Source: JANPIX01 sp031425195
GTDB taxonomy: Bacteria; Pseudomonadota; Alphaproteobacteria; Rhodobacterales; Rhodobacteraceae
Direction: 5' to 3'
Assembly: GCA_031425195.1 (NCBI GenBank)
Contig: JANPIX010000022.1
Span: 1-64,000 of the forward strand
Length of the DNA stretch: 64,000 nt
Under the pieces are notes generated by a model. It was not told the origin of the DNA. It saw nothing but the letters and a program-made list of their open reading frames with translations, and did not search any database. Shown here piece after piece: positions 1-7,832 of the stretch. The first letter of the stretch is position 1. Each line of letters begins with the position of its first letter. Made by a program: the position numbers and the translations under genes.

Positions 1-42
1 ACGAAGGTCCGCGACGGCGACATCCGGCTGCGAATGAGCTGA
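1..42 (+). CDS. 3' tail of an unidentified gene (partial)
   Basis: The first 42 bases read as one open frame ending in TGA at 40-42, with the short tail DGDIRLRMS. The gene would start outside the window and converge on tag. Too little is present to name it. The only support is that the frame is open from the edge and that a rightward gene ending here would fit the convergent layout, so this is a weak call. Confidence 0.35.
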   Translation, partial: TKVRDGDIRLRMS

Positions 43-62
43 AACAGATTCATGCAGCGATC

Positions 63-695
63 TTATTTTGTGCGTGACAGGGGGACGATGTCATCAGTCG
101 GGCCGGGACGCGCCAGTTTCTTCACCGCGTCATGGCGGTGGCAGTCTATCATGTGGTCATTCACCAGCCCACAGGCCTGCATGAAGGCATAAACGATGGT
201 GGGGCCGCAAAACTTGAATCCCAAAGCCTTAAGTTCCTTTGAAATCTGAGCGGCCTTGTCGGTAAAGGGCGGAATGTCCGCCATACGTTGAAACTGGTTC
301 TGCTGCGGGCTGCCTCCGACGTGGTTCCACAGATAGTCTGCAAACGCCTGCCGCCCGCCCATCCGCAGACAGGCCTGCGCCGACAGGATGGTGCCTTCGA
401 TCTTGCCGCGGTGGCGGACGATACCCGCGTTGCCCAAAAGGCGTGTCACTTCCTGCTCACCCCAGTTCGCGACGATCTCCGGCTGAAAACCGTCAAATGC
501 CAGACGGAACGCCTCGCGCTTGCGCAGGATGGTGATCCACGACAATCCCGCCTGAAAGCCGTCGAGAACCAGCTTTTCCCAAAGGGCGCGGCCATCCCGT
601 TCAGGCACGCCCCAATCGGTATCATGGTACGAGACATAAAGCGGGTCGGTGCCGCACCAGGGGCAGCGGTCAGCGGTGTTTGCAATCATCGGCAT
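63..695 (-). CDS. tag: DNA-3-methyladenine glycosylase I
   Basis: Base-excision repair enzyme of 210 residues that removes 3-methyladenine from alkylated DNA in the cytoplasm. The N-terminus carries RCPWCG (Cys11) and a His at 24, and the C-terminus carries VNDHMIDC (His181, Cys185). Together these match the four zinc ligands of Tag. The pocket motif reads LDGFQAGLSW at about 44-53. E. coli Tag has Glu at the position that is Asp45 here, so this is a conservative change at the base-recognition residue. Length is normal for the family. The start is the first ATG, with no competing in-frame start carrying a better ribosome site. The gene stands alone and diverges from the EAL gene. Confidence 0.95.
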   Translation of the reverse strand: MPMIANTADRCPWCGTDPLYVSYHDTDWGVPERDGRALWEKLVLDGFQAGLSWITILRKREAFRLAFDGFQPEIVANWGEQEVTRLLGNAGIVRHRGKIEGTILSAQACLRMGGRQAFADYLWNHVGGSPQQNQFQRMADIPPFTDKAAQISKELKALGFKFCGPTIVYAFMQACGLVNDHMIDCHRHDAVKKLARPGPTDDIVPLSRTK

Positions 696-790
696 ATACC
701 TAAAAATTAGAACAAAAGTGGAATGTTCATTCGGTGTTTACCGATGACGTCGCAGTCTGTCGAGACGTGCAGCACAGGAACGGTGACGTG

Positions 791-1639
791 ATGACAGGGC
801 AGGGACAGGGCAACGGTGCAAGGGACGTCGACCTGCGGACACCTGACGCAGATCCCGTCAGCTTTGCCGTGTCGCAAAGCGATCAGCAAACCATCCTGAT
901 GGTGCGCACGGCGCTGGAAACAAAGCGGCTTGCGCTGGCGTTTCAGCCCATCGTGCTGACGCGTGCGCCCCAGCAGGTTGCGTTCCACGAAGGGCTGATC
1001 CGGGTGCTCGACCCCTCCGGGCGCATCATCCCGGCCCGCGATTTCATGGGGGCGGTGGAACAGCAGGATATCGGGCGTCTGATCGATTGCGCCGCGCTGG
1101 AGCTTGGGCTGGGCGTGTTGTTGCGGCACAAGGAATTGCGCCTGTCGCTGAACATGTCGGCGCGGTCTATCGGGTATCCGCGTTGGGTTCGCACGCTGCA
1201 ACGGGGTTTGAAGGCCAGCCCGACGCTGGGTGAACGGCTGATCCTTGAAATGGCGGAAAGTTCGGTCAACCTGTTGCCTGAACTGGTGGCGGAATTCATG
1301 CGGGGTTTGCAGCCGCAGGGGGTGACCTTTGCGCTCGACGGGTTCGGGGCGGGGCTGACAGCGCTCAAGCAATTCCGGGATTCGTACTTCGATATCGTCA
1401 AGATCGACGGGCAGTTCAGCCGGAACCTGCAAGCGAACCCGGACAATCAGATGTTGATCCGGGGCATGGTTCTTCTGGCCAAGCATTTTGACATGCTGAC
1501 GGTGGCCGAAGCCGTCGAAACTCCGGCCGAGGCGCAAGCGTTGACCCAGATCGGAGTCGATGCGATGCAGGGATATCTGATCGGCGCGCCCACGGTGCGG
1601 CCCGCTTTTCTGCAATCGGGCGCGCAGAAGTCTGCCTGA
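791..1639 (+). CDS. EAL-domain protein, probably degenerate c-di-GMP phosphodiesterase
   Basis: Stand-alone EAL domain of about 282 residues without GGDEF, PAS or membrane segments. EAL proteins hydrolyse cyclic di-GMP or sense it. Seen: the signature glutamate in EGLIR, the Asn in LSLNMS, the Glu in LEMAES, VKID, AEAVET and QGYLIGAP. The normal DDFG(T/S)G motif reads DGFGAG, so the second metal-binding aspartate is glycine and catalysis is doubtful. A GTG at 734 would add 19 residues. The ATG at 791 is preferred because AGGAA lies about 10 bases upstream. It sits about 100 bases before phaA, but a link to PHB metabolism is only inference from position. Confidence 0.82.
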   Translation: MTGQGQGNGARDVDLRTPDADPVSFAVSQSDQQTILMVRTALETKRLALAFQPIVLTRAPQQVAFHEGLIRVLDPSGRIIPARDFMGAVEQQDIGRLIDCAALELGLGVLLRHKELRLSLNMSARSIGYPRWVRTLQRGLKASPTLGERLILEMAESSVNLLPELVAEFMRGLQPQGVTFALDGFGAGLTALKQFRDSYFDIVKIDGQFSRNLQANPDNQMLIRGMVLLAKHFDMLTVAEAVETPAEAQALTQIGVDAMQGYLIGAPTVRPAFLQSGAQKSA

Positions 1640-1741
1640 CGGACGCGCCATTTGCCAAACCGCTTGCGATTTGAAGGACTGCGGCTTACCCGTTTGAACA
1701 AAGGTGCCGCCGTCTGGTGCCGGTTTTTTGGGGAGCCTCTT

Positions 1742-2917
1742 ATGACCAATGTCGTGATCGTGTCTGCCGCGCGTACCGCTGTGGGCAGTTTCAACGGGGC
1801 CTTCGCCTCCACCCCTGCGCATGATCTGGGGGCGGCGGTGATCGAAGAGGTCGTCGCCCGCGCCGGGATCGACAAGGCCGAAGTGTCGGAAACCATTCTG
1901 GGGCAGGTTCTGACGGCGGGGCAGGGGCAGAACCCGGCGCGTCAGGCGCATATCAAGGCGGGTCTGCCGAAAGAGGCGTCGGCCTGGGGCCTGAATCAGG
2001 TTTGCGGATCGGGTCTGCGGGCGGTGGCGCTGGGCGCGCAGCATATCCAGTTGGGTGATGCCGATATCATTGTGGCGGGGGGGCAGGAAAGCATGTCGCT
2101 GTCGCCGCATGTGGCGCATCTTCGGGCGGGGCAGAAGATGGGCGACATGGCCTTTGTGGACAGCATGATCCGCGACGGGCTTTGGGATGCGTTCAACCAG
2201 TATCACATGGGCCAGACGGCGGAAAACGTGGCGAACCAGTGGCAGATTTCGCGCGATATGCAGGACGAATTTGCCGTGGCCAGCCAGAACAAGGCCGAAG
2301 CGGCGCAGAAGGCTGGCCGCTTTGCCGATGAAATCGTGCCGTTCATCGTCAAGTCGCGGAAGGGCGATGTGACAGTCGATGCGGATGAATACATTCGCCA
2401 CGGGGCCACGATGGACGCGATGGCCAAACTGCGCCCGGCCTTTGCGAAAGAGGGGTCGGTGACGGCGGGCAACGCATCGGGGCTGAACGACGGGGCGGCG
2501 GCGGTTCTGTTGATGACGGCCGAAAATGCGGCGCGGCGGGGACTTGTGCCTTTGGCCCGGATCGCGAGTTATGCGACGGCGGGGCTTGACCCTTCGATCA
2601 TGGGGGCTGGTCCCATTCATGCCAGCCGGAAGGCGCTTGAAAAGGCAGGCTGGAAGGTGAGCGATCTTGATCTGGTGGAGGCGAACGAGGCGTTTGCCGC
2701 GCAAGCCTGCGCCGTGAACAAGGACATGGGTTGGGACACATCGATCGTAAACGTGAATGGCGGCGCCATCGCCATCGGCCATCCCATCGGTGCATCGGGC
2801 GCGCGCATTTTGAACACGCTGCTGTATCAGATGAAGCGGCAGGGCGCGAAGCGCGGGCTGGCCACGCTATGCATCGGCGGCGGCATGGGCGTTGCCATGT
2901 GTCTTGAGCGGGAGTGA
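1742..2917 (+). CDS. phaA: acetyl-CoA acetyltransferase (beta-ketothiolase)
   Basis: Condenses two acetyl-CoA into acetoacetyl-CoA, the first step of polyhydroxybutyrate synthesis, and can run in reverse during breakdown. It is 391 residues, the usual length for biosynthetic thiolases. Active-site residues are all visible: nucleophile Cys88 in VCGSG, His347 in GHPIGASGAR and Cys377 in LCIGGGMG. The open frame extends upstream to 1652, but the ATG at 1742 has GGGGAG in front and gives the family N-terminus. It is followed by phaB with 109 bases between, holding several palindromes. No phaC synthase is present in the window. Confidence 0.96.
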   Translation: MTNVVIVSAARTAVGSFNGAFASTPAHDLGAAVIEEVVARAGIDKAEVSETILGQVLTAGQGQNPARQAHIKAGLPKEASAWGLNQVCGSGLRAVALGAQHIQLGDADIIVAGGQESMSLSPHVAHLRAGQKMGDMAFVDSMIRDGLWDAFNQYHMGQTAENVANQWQISRDMQDEFAVASQNKAEAAQKAGRFADEIVPFIVKSRKGDVTVDADEYIRHGATMDAMAKLRPAFAKEGSVTAGNASGLNDGAAAVLLMTAENAARRGLVPLARIASYATAGLDPSIMGAGPIHASRKALEKAGWKVSDLDLVEANEAFAAQACAVNKDMGWDTSIVNVNGGAIAIGHPIGASGARILNTLLYQMKRQGAKRGLATLCIGGGMGVAMCLERE

Positions 2918-2918
2918 C

Positions 2919-2932
2919 GCTGCAGTCGCAGC
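2919..2932. promoter_or_regulatory. inverted repeat, possible PhaR-type operator
   Basis: Directly after the phaA stop lies GCTGC-AGTC-GCAGC, an inverted repeat with 5-bp arms. It resembles the CTGC-N3/4-GCAG motif I recall for the PHB regulator PhaR in Paracoccus and Rhodobacter. The position upstream of phaB fits an operator. Function is inferred. Confidence 0.4.
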
Positions 2933-2951
2933 AAAATTTCGCGGATGCAGC

Positions 2952-2978
2952 ATCGGGCGCAACAATGTTGCGCCCGAT
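2952..2978. repeat. 27-bp perfect palindrome between phaA and phaB
   Basis: Two 13-bp arms (ATCGGGCGCAACA and its complement) flank a single central A at 2965. It has no following T tract, so it is not a classical intrinsic terminator. It could be an mRNA-processing hairpin, an attenuator or a dimeric-protein operator ahead of phaB. Confidence 0.6.
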
Positions 2979-2983
2979 TGCTT

Positions 2984-3000
2984 GCCAAGCTAGTCTTGGC
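2984..3000 (+). repeat. short hairpin upstream of phaB
   Basis: GCCAAG-CTAGT-CTTGGC forms a 6-bp stem with a 5-base loop, only 5 bases after the larger palindrome and 26 bases before the phaB ATG. The two stems would stack in a transcript running from phaA into phaB. Confidence 0.5.
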
Positions 3001-3026
3001 ACATAAACAAGGTGTTAGGGGGAATC

Positions 3027-3752
3027 ATGGGTAGGGTTGCATTGGTCACGGGCGGAACGCGGGGCATCGGTGCCGCGATCTCGACGGCATTGAAGGCAGA
3101 GGGGCATACGGTTGTCGCCAATTATGCCGGGAATGACGCCGCCGCCGCCGCGTTCACGGCCGAAACGGGCATCCCTGCCTACAAGTGGTCTGTGGCCGAT
3201 TATGACGCCTGCGTTGCCGGAATTGGCGAAGTGGTGGCCGCGCACGGGCCAATCGGCATTCTTGTTAACAACGCCGGGATCACGCGCGACACGATGTTCC
3301 ACAAGATGACACCCCAGCACTGGCGCGAGGTGATCGACACCAATCTGTCGGGCCTGTTCAACATGACCCATCCGGTGTGGACCGCGATGCGCGATGCCAA
3401 GTTTGGCCGCGTGATCAACATTTCGTCGATCAACGGGCAAAAAGGGCAGGCGGGGCAGGTGAACTATTCGGCGGCCAAGGCGGGTGATCTGGGGTTCACC
3501 AAGGCGCTGGCGCAGGAAGGCGCGCGGGCGGGTATCACGGTGAACGCGATCTGCCCCGGCTATATCGCCACGGAAATGGTCAAGGCGATTGACGAAAAGG
3601 TGCTGGCGGAGCGGATCCTGCCGCTTATCCCCGTGGGCCGTCTGGGCGAGCCGGAGGAGATCGCGCGGATCGTGGCGTTCCTTGCTTCTGACGCGTCGGG
3701 GTTCATCACCGGATCGACGATCAGCGCCAATGGCGGGCAGTTCGTCGTCTAG
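3027..3752 (+). CDS. phaB: acetoacetyl-CoA reductase
   Basis: NADPH-dependent reductase that converts acetoacetyl-CoA to (R)-3-hydroxybutyryl-CoA, the monomer for polyhydroxybutyrate. It is 241 residues and a classical short-chain dehydrogenase: TGGTRGIG at 8-15, NNAG at 81-84, Ser134, Tyr147 and Lys151 in YSAAK. A GTG at 3012 is in frame, but the ATG at 3027 has AGGGGG upstream and gives the normal N-terminus. It follows phaA in the same direction, the usual arrangement for the two precursor genes. Confidence 0.95.
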   Translation: MGRVALVTGGTRGIGAAISTALKAEGHTVVANYAGNDAAAAAFTAETGIPAYKWSVADYDACVAGIGEVVAAHGPIGILVNNAGITRDTMFHKMTPQHWREVIDTNLSGLFNMTHPVWTAMRDAKFGRVINISSINGQKGQAGQVNYSAAKAGDLGFTKALAQEGARAGITVNAICPGYIATEMVKAIDEKVLAERILPLIPVGRLGEPEEIARIVAFLASDASGFITGSTISANGGQFVV

Positions 3753-3818
3753 TGCCGGGTTGCTGGGGACGGCAAAACTTTGCACAAGACGGCATGTAAA
3801 CTGTTCGGACAGGGTAAA

Positions 3819-4712
3819 ATGCCGCGTCGTACTGCCACTGCCATCGGGTTCGCTGCGGTTCTGAGCTGGGCGTTTCTGGCGCTTTTCACCATCGGGTCAA
3901 GCCCGGTGCCGCCATTGCAGTTGAATGCGCTGTGCTTTGGCATCGGCGGGTTGATCGGGTTGATCTGGACGGTGCGGGGTGCCGGGCTTGGCGTGTTGCG
4001 GCAGGTGCCGTGGCCGGTATATGCCTTAGGGTCGATTGGCCTGTTTGGGGCGAATTTTCTGTATTTCACGGCCTTTCGCCTTGCCCCATCGGCGGAAACC
4101 GGGCTGATCGCCTATCTGTGGCCGCTGTTGATCGTGCTGGCGTCAGGCCTTTTGCCGGGCGAGCGGTTGAAACCGTTGCACATCATTGGCGCGCTTTTGG
4201 CGTTTGTCGGCGCAGCGGTGATCGTGTTGCGAGGGGAGGTTGCGGTGAACGCCGGGGCGTTTGGCGGGTATGTGTTCGCGCTTTTGTTCGCGGTAACCTG
4301 GGCGGGGTATTCCGTCATCTCGCGCCGGTTCGCGGGTGCGCCGAGTGAAAGTGTCACGATCTATTTTCTGGTGGGCGCTGTGCTTTCGGCTGTCGCCCAT
4401 CTGTTGTTGGAAACGACAGTCTGGCCGCAATCGTCATTGGGCTGGGCAGCCGTCATCGGGTTGGGATTGGGCCCGGTGGGCGCATCGTTCTTTGCGTGGG
4501 ATGTTGGCATGAAGCATGGCGACATACAGCTTTTGGGGGTGGCGTCCTATGCTGCGCCCCTTTTGTCGACGACGGTTTTGGTTGCCGCTGGCTATTCGCC
4601 GCTGTCCCCGACACTTGCTGTCGCTGCCGTTCTGATCACGGGCGGGGCCGTTCTGGCCGCGATGGCAAGCGCCGGTGGCAGACGTGACCCTAACCCTGCT
4701 GAAGGCGGGTAA
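3819..4712 (+). CDS. EamA/DMT-family transporter (YddG-like)
   Basis: Inner-membrane protein of about 297 residues with roughly ten hydrophobic helices arranged as two EamA repeats. The first begins at FAAVLSWAFLALF and the second at AFGGYVFALLFAVTWAGYS. Relatives export amino acids or metabolites, and YddG exports aromatic amino acids. The substrate here cannot be read from the sequence. A TTG at 3780 is possible, but the ATG at 3819 is preceded by CAGGG and starts just before the first helix. Its last 23 bases overlap the convergent YdcH-like gene. Confidence 0.85.
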   Translation: MPRRTATAIGFAAVLSWAFLALFTIGSSPVPPLQLNALCFGIGGLIGLIWTVRGAGLGVLRQVPWPVYALGSIGLFGANFLYFTAFRLAPSAETGLIAYLWPLLIVLASGLLPGERLKPLHIIGALLAFVGAAVIVLRGEVAVNAGAFGGYVFALLFAVTWAGYSVISRRFAGAPSESVTIYFLVGAVLSAVAHLLLETTVWPQSSLGWAAVIGLGLGPVGASFFAWDVGMKHGDIQLLGVASYAAPLLSTTVLVAAGYSPLSPTLAVAAVLITGGAVLAAMASAGGRRDPNPAEGG

Positions 4713-4857
4713 TTTCTTCTTTCAGCTTGAGTTTCTGCTTTTTGAGATTGGCAATCTTCAACGCATCCGTTGCGGGCTGACGCTGGGCCTGTTCGACCAT
4801 GGAAGATAGGTTTTCATGCTTGCGGCGCAGTTCCTGCAAGTGCGAAGCGATGGTCAT
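4690..4857 (-). CDS. YdcH-family (DUF465) small coiled-coil protein
   Basis: A 55-residue, charged, helical protein with pattern HLQELRRKHENLSSMVEQA and a lysine-rich LKKQKLKLKEE segment. This is typical of the YdcH/DUF465 family common in alphaproteobacteria, whose role is unknown. The frame continues upstream to 4899, but the ATG at 4857 has AGGAGG just before it and gives the family N-terminus MTIASHL. It is convergent with the DMT transporter and overlaps it by 23 bp. Confidence 0.85.
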   Translation of the reverse strand: MTIASHLQELRRKHENLSSMVEQAQRQPATDALKIANLKKQKLKLKEEITRLQQG

Positions 4858-4955
4858 ATTCGTCCTCCTTTGATGCTGCCGATAGGGACAGTGCACCACA
4901 GAGTTTGAGTCGTGTCATCAAATCTTGACATGCCCGCGATAGTTTCGGCGAAATT

Positions 4956-5714
4956 CTACCTAAACTTGTCTGCCAAAGAGGCTCCGCCACGCAAAATTGC
5001 GGCGGCTTCGGCGGAATAGGCTTCGCGGTCGCCCTGATGCACCAATCCTTCGTGGAGGAGCAAAGGCGGCAGCAGTCGGAACGCGCCACGCCCGCCTTTG
5101 CGGGCGCGCAGGATCACACGCTTGGCAGCCCGGCCTTCGCGGGCGGCGAGGGGCAGAACGACGGCGGACCCGCATCCTGACAGCGCGGAAAGGGCGAGGG
5201 GAAGCATCGGGGTGGCAAAGATCATTGTGAGCCAGCCGCCGGGCACAAGGCGGCGCGCGGCCGTGGCGACCCAGGTGGACAGGGGCGTGTCCTGCACGCG
5301 CAGCGCAAGATCGCGGCCCGTGTCGGGGGAAGGGGAGCCTTCTTCCGCGTAATAGGGCGGGTTCGCCATGACGTGATCGAACCCGCGCCGCAGGGCGGTT
5401 GGCATCTGGGTCAGATCGCCCTGATGGACGTCGAAGGGCAAACCGTTGTGGGCGGCGTTGCGGCGGGCCAGGTCGGCATAGGCCGGTTGCAGTTCAAGCC
5501 CCGCCAAGGCCAGCCCCGGCACGCGCCACGCGAGGCACAGTGCGGCAGCACCGGCACCGCAGCCGAGATCAAGCACCGTTTCGCCTGCCCTTGCATCAAC
5601 TGCGGCGGCCAGCAGAACCGGGTCGGTGGCCGCCCGATAGCCCCGTTTGGGTTGCCACAACTGCACCCGACCGCCCAGAAATTCATCCAGGCCGATATCG
5701 GTTTCGGCAAACAT
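4956..5714 (-). CDS. TrmN6-like tRNA1(Val) A37 N6-methyltransferase
   Basis: SAM-dependent class I methyltransferase of 252 residues. Motif I is VLDLGCGAG at about residues 47-55. The catalytic NPPYY follows in the middle of the protein and marks amino-group methylation of adenine. The N-terminus (DEFLGGRVQLWQPKRGYRAATD) matches the YfiC/TrmN6 family, so modification of A37 in a tRNA is the likely job. It begins directly after the stop of the DUF2007 gene (TAG-ATG), so the two are translationally coupled. Exact RNA substrate is inferred from family. Confidence 0.85.
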   Translation of the reverse strand: MFAETDIGLDEFLGGRVQLWQPKRGYRAATDPVLLAAAVDARAGETVLDLGCGAGAAALCLAWRVPGLALAGLELQPAYADLARRNAAHNGLPFDVHQGDLTQMPTALRRGFDHVMANPPYYAEEGSPSPDTGRDLALRVQDTPLSTWVATAARRLVPGGWLTMIFATPMLPLALSALSGCGSAVVLPLAAREGRAAKRVILRARKGGRGAFRLLPPLLLHEGLVHQGDREAYSAEAAAILRGGASLADKFR

Positions 5715-5930
5715 CTAAAGTCCCGTGGGGATGTCGTTGTCTGCCAGAATGGCCCGCGCCACAAAAAGATCGCGGTCGGCAACCATCAGACGGCGCGGCA
5801 AAATGCCAAGGGAGCCATCGAGGATGCTCATGTGGACGTCCAACTGAAACACCGCTATATCCTCGCCCTGAAGCATGGCTTCGGCAAAGGCAATGATCGT
5901 CGGGTCGGCGCTGCGCAGAAGTTCCTTCAT
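5715..5930 (-). CDS. DUF2007-family small protein
   Basis: A 71-residue protein starting MKELLRSADPTIIAFAE. It has the alpha/beta pattern of the DUF2007 (putative signal-transducing) family: a helix, then GEDIAVFQLDVHMS, then LMVADRDLFVARAIL. The frame extends to 6008, but the ATG at 5930 gives the conserved start. Its stop abuts the ATG of the TrmN6-like gene. It diverges from polyprenyl diphosphate synthase across about 58 bases. Function unknown. Confidence 0.8.
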   Translation of the reverse strand: MKELLRSADPTIIAFAEAMLQGEDIAVFQLDVHMSILDGSLGILPRRLMVADRDLFVARAILADNDIPTGL

Positions 5931-5988
5931 GTGGACAGATAAACGCCTGCCTCGCCGCTTGTCGAGAGTGGACGATTGAGGAACTTTG

Positions 5989-6990
5989 ATGAGCTTGGAC
6001 GAAGGCACGGCAAACCCGCTTGATCAACTGGCGCAGGCGCTGGGCGAGGAGATGACGGCGGTGAACCTGCTGATCCGGGAACGGATGGCGTCGGAACATG
6101 CGCCGCGCATTCCTCAGGTGACGGCGCATCTGGTAGAGGCGGGGGGCAAGCGGTTGCGCCCGATGCTGACTTTGGCTGCGGCGCGGATGTTCGGGTACGC
6201 TGGGCCGTATCATGTGCATCTGGCGGCGACAGTGGAGTTCATTCACACCGCCACGTTGCTGCACGATGATGTGGTGGACGAAAGCCACAGGCGGCGCGGG
6301 CGTCCGACGGCCAATCTGTTGTGGGACAACAAGTCGTCGGTTCTGGTGGGCGATTACCTGTTTGCGCGCAGTTTTCAGTTGATGACGGAAACCGGCAGTT
6401 TGCGGGTGATGGACATTCTGGCCAACGCCAGCGCCACGATTGCCGAGGGCGAGGTTTTGCAACTGACCGCGGCGCAGGATCTGGCGACGACGGAGGCCAT
6501 CTATCTGCAGGTGGTTCGGGGGAAAACGGCGGCGCTGTTTTCGGCGGCGACAGAGGTGGGGGCGGTGATCGCCGGCGCGTCTGAGGCAGAGGTCAGGGCG
6601 CTGTTCACCTATGGCGATGCGCTGGGGATCGCGTTCCAGATTGTCGACGATCTGCTGGATTACGGTGGGTCTGACGCGGCGATTGGCAAGAACACCGGGG
6701 ACGATTTCCGCGAACGCAAGCTGACCTTGCCGGTGATCAAGGCGGTTTCCCGTGCCACGGCGGAGGAGCGTGCGTTCTGGCAGCGCGTGATCGAAGCGGG
6801 CGATCAGCGGGACGGTGACCTGGAAACAGCACTTGGCATCATGGCGCGGCATGGCGCGATGGAGGCGGCACGGACGGATGCCTTGGACTGGTCGGCCAAG
6901 GCGCAGGACGCGCTGTCCGCGTTGCCCCGGGGGCCGATGCGGGAGATGTTTCAGGATCTGGCGGCGTTCGTCGTCGCGCGGATTTCCTGA
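5989..6990 (+). CDS. long-chain polyprenyl diphosphate synthase (ubiquinone side chain)
   Basis: Trans-prenyltransferase of 333 residues that extends farnesyl/geranylgeranyl diphosphate with isopentenyl diphosphate to make the octaprenyl to decaprenyl tail of ubiquinone. GGKRLRP is at about 52-58, the first aspartate-rich motif DDVVD at 93-97 and the second DDLLD at 220-224. There is no bulky aromatic just before the first motif, as expected for long products. The ATG at 5989 has GAGGA upstream. The last 40 bases overlap convergent ispE, another isoprenoid gene. IspB or DdsA type cannot be separated by eye. Confidence 0.92.
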   Translation: MSLDEGTANPLDQLAQALGEEMTAVNLLIRERMASEHAPRIPQVTAHLVEAGGKRLRPMLTLAAARMFGYAGPYHVHLAATVEFIHTATLLHDDVVDESHRRRGRPTANLLWDNKSSVLVGDYLFARSFQLMTETGSLRVMDILANASATIAEGEVLQLTAAQDLATTEAIYLQVVRGKTAALFSAATEVGAVIAGASEAEVRALFTYGDALGIAFQIVDDLLDYGGSDAAIGKNTGDDFRERKLTLPVIKAVSRATAEERAFWQRVIEAGDQRDGDLETALGIMARHGAMEAARTDALDWSAKAQDALSALPRGPMREMFQDLAAFVVARIS

Positions 6991-7832
6991 TCGGCGAGGC
7001 GGCCCGAGGCGACCCACCACGCCGGGTGGTTTTGGCGGATCGCGCTTTCCGCCTGTCGGGCGGCGGCCTGATTGCGGAACAGGCCGAAACAGGTGGCACC
7101 CGAGCCTGACATGCGCGCAAGCAGGCAACCCTTCTGAGCGGCAAGCCGGGTTTTCGCGGTGGTGATTTCTGGGCAGAGGCCTGTTGCCGGGGCTTCCAGA
7201 TCATTGCGCATGGCGGCCAGAAAATCGCACAGCGCGTCCACATCTGGCATTTCGGGCAGGATTTCGGGCATCGGCGCATTCGTCGCGCGGGCGAGCGCGC
7301 GAAACACGGATGGTGTGGCAACGGAAACGCCGGGATTGACCAGAACAATATCGGCGGCGGGCAGGGATACGGGTTGTAGATGTTCCCCCACGCCTGTCAT
7401 GCGGACGGACCGGGGTGTGAGGCACACAGGCACATCGGCACCCAGCGTCAGGAGGGCCGCTGGCGGGGGCAAGGGGCACTGCCAGACCCGCGCCAGCAGG
7501 CGGAGCGTGGCTGCGGCATCGCTTGACCCGCCACCGATGCCGGAGGCGATGGGCAGGTTTTTGATCAGTTCCAAATCTGCGCCACTGTGCTGGCCCAGAA
7601 GGCGGGCGGCGCGCAGCACCAGATTGTCAGGTTCGGCTGTCAGGCCAACGGCGAAAGGGCCGGAGAGGGCGAGCCGCAGATTTGCGAAGGGCTGATAGGA
7701 CAAGACGTCGCCCACATCGACAAAGGCCACCAGACTGTCGAGCAGATGGTAACCGTCGGGCCGCCGCCCCGTCACATGCAGGGTCAGGTTGATTTTGGCG
7801 GGCGCAAATTCGCGGTCGTGCTCAGATCCCAT
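6951..7832 (-). CDS. ispE: 4-diphosphocytidyl-2-C-methyl-D-erythritol kinase
   Basis: GHMP kinase of 293 residues that phosphorylates CDP-methylerythritol in the non-mevalonate isoprenoid pathway. N-terminal PAKINL is at 11-16 and the ATP loop PIASGIGGGSSDAA at 94-107. The C-terminal MSGSGATCFGLF motif is also present. An upstream extension to 7877 lacks a good start. The ATG at 7832 lies inside the last 11 bases of the upstream TPR gene, which implies translational coupling. Its end overlaps the convergent polyprenyl synthase gene by 40 bp. Confidence 0.95.
   Translation of the reverse strand: MGSEHDREFAPAKINLTLHVTGRRPDGYHLLDSLVAFVDVGDVLSYQPFANLRLALSGPFAVGLTAEPDNLVLRAARLLGQHSGADLELIKNLPIASGIGGGSSDAAATLRLLARVWQCPLPPPAALLTLGADVPVCLTPRSVRMTGVGEHLQPVSLPAADIVLVNPGVSVATPSVFRALARATNAPMPEILPEMPDVDALCDFLAAMRNDLEAPATGLCPEITTAKTRLAAQKGCLLARMSGSGATCFGLFRNQAAARQAESAIRQNHPAWWVASGRLADQEIRATTNAARS

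Noticed and set aside
63..695. Tag with Asp instead of Glu at the base-recognition site as evidence of lost function
   Set aside because: The change is conservative, the zinc site and the pocket tryptophan are intact, and I recall similar sequences in related bacteria.
707..2782. A 691-codon open frame antisense to the EAL gene and phaA
   Set aside because: Its composition is Arg/His/Pro-rich and it has no domain signature. It is the usual shadow produced by GC-rich codon bias on the opposite strand of phaA.
5683..7128. A 481-codon frame antisense to polyprenyl diphosphate synthase
   Set aside because: Low-complexity Arg/His/Pro composition with no motif; the plus-strand gene is well supported.
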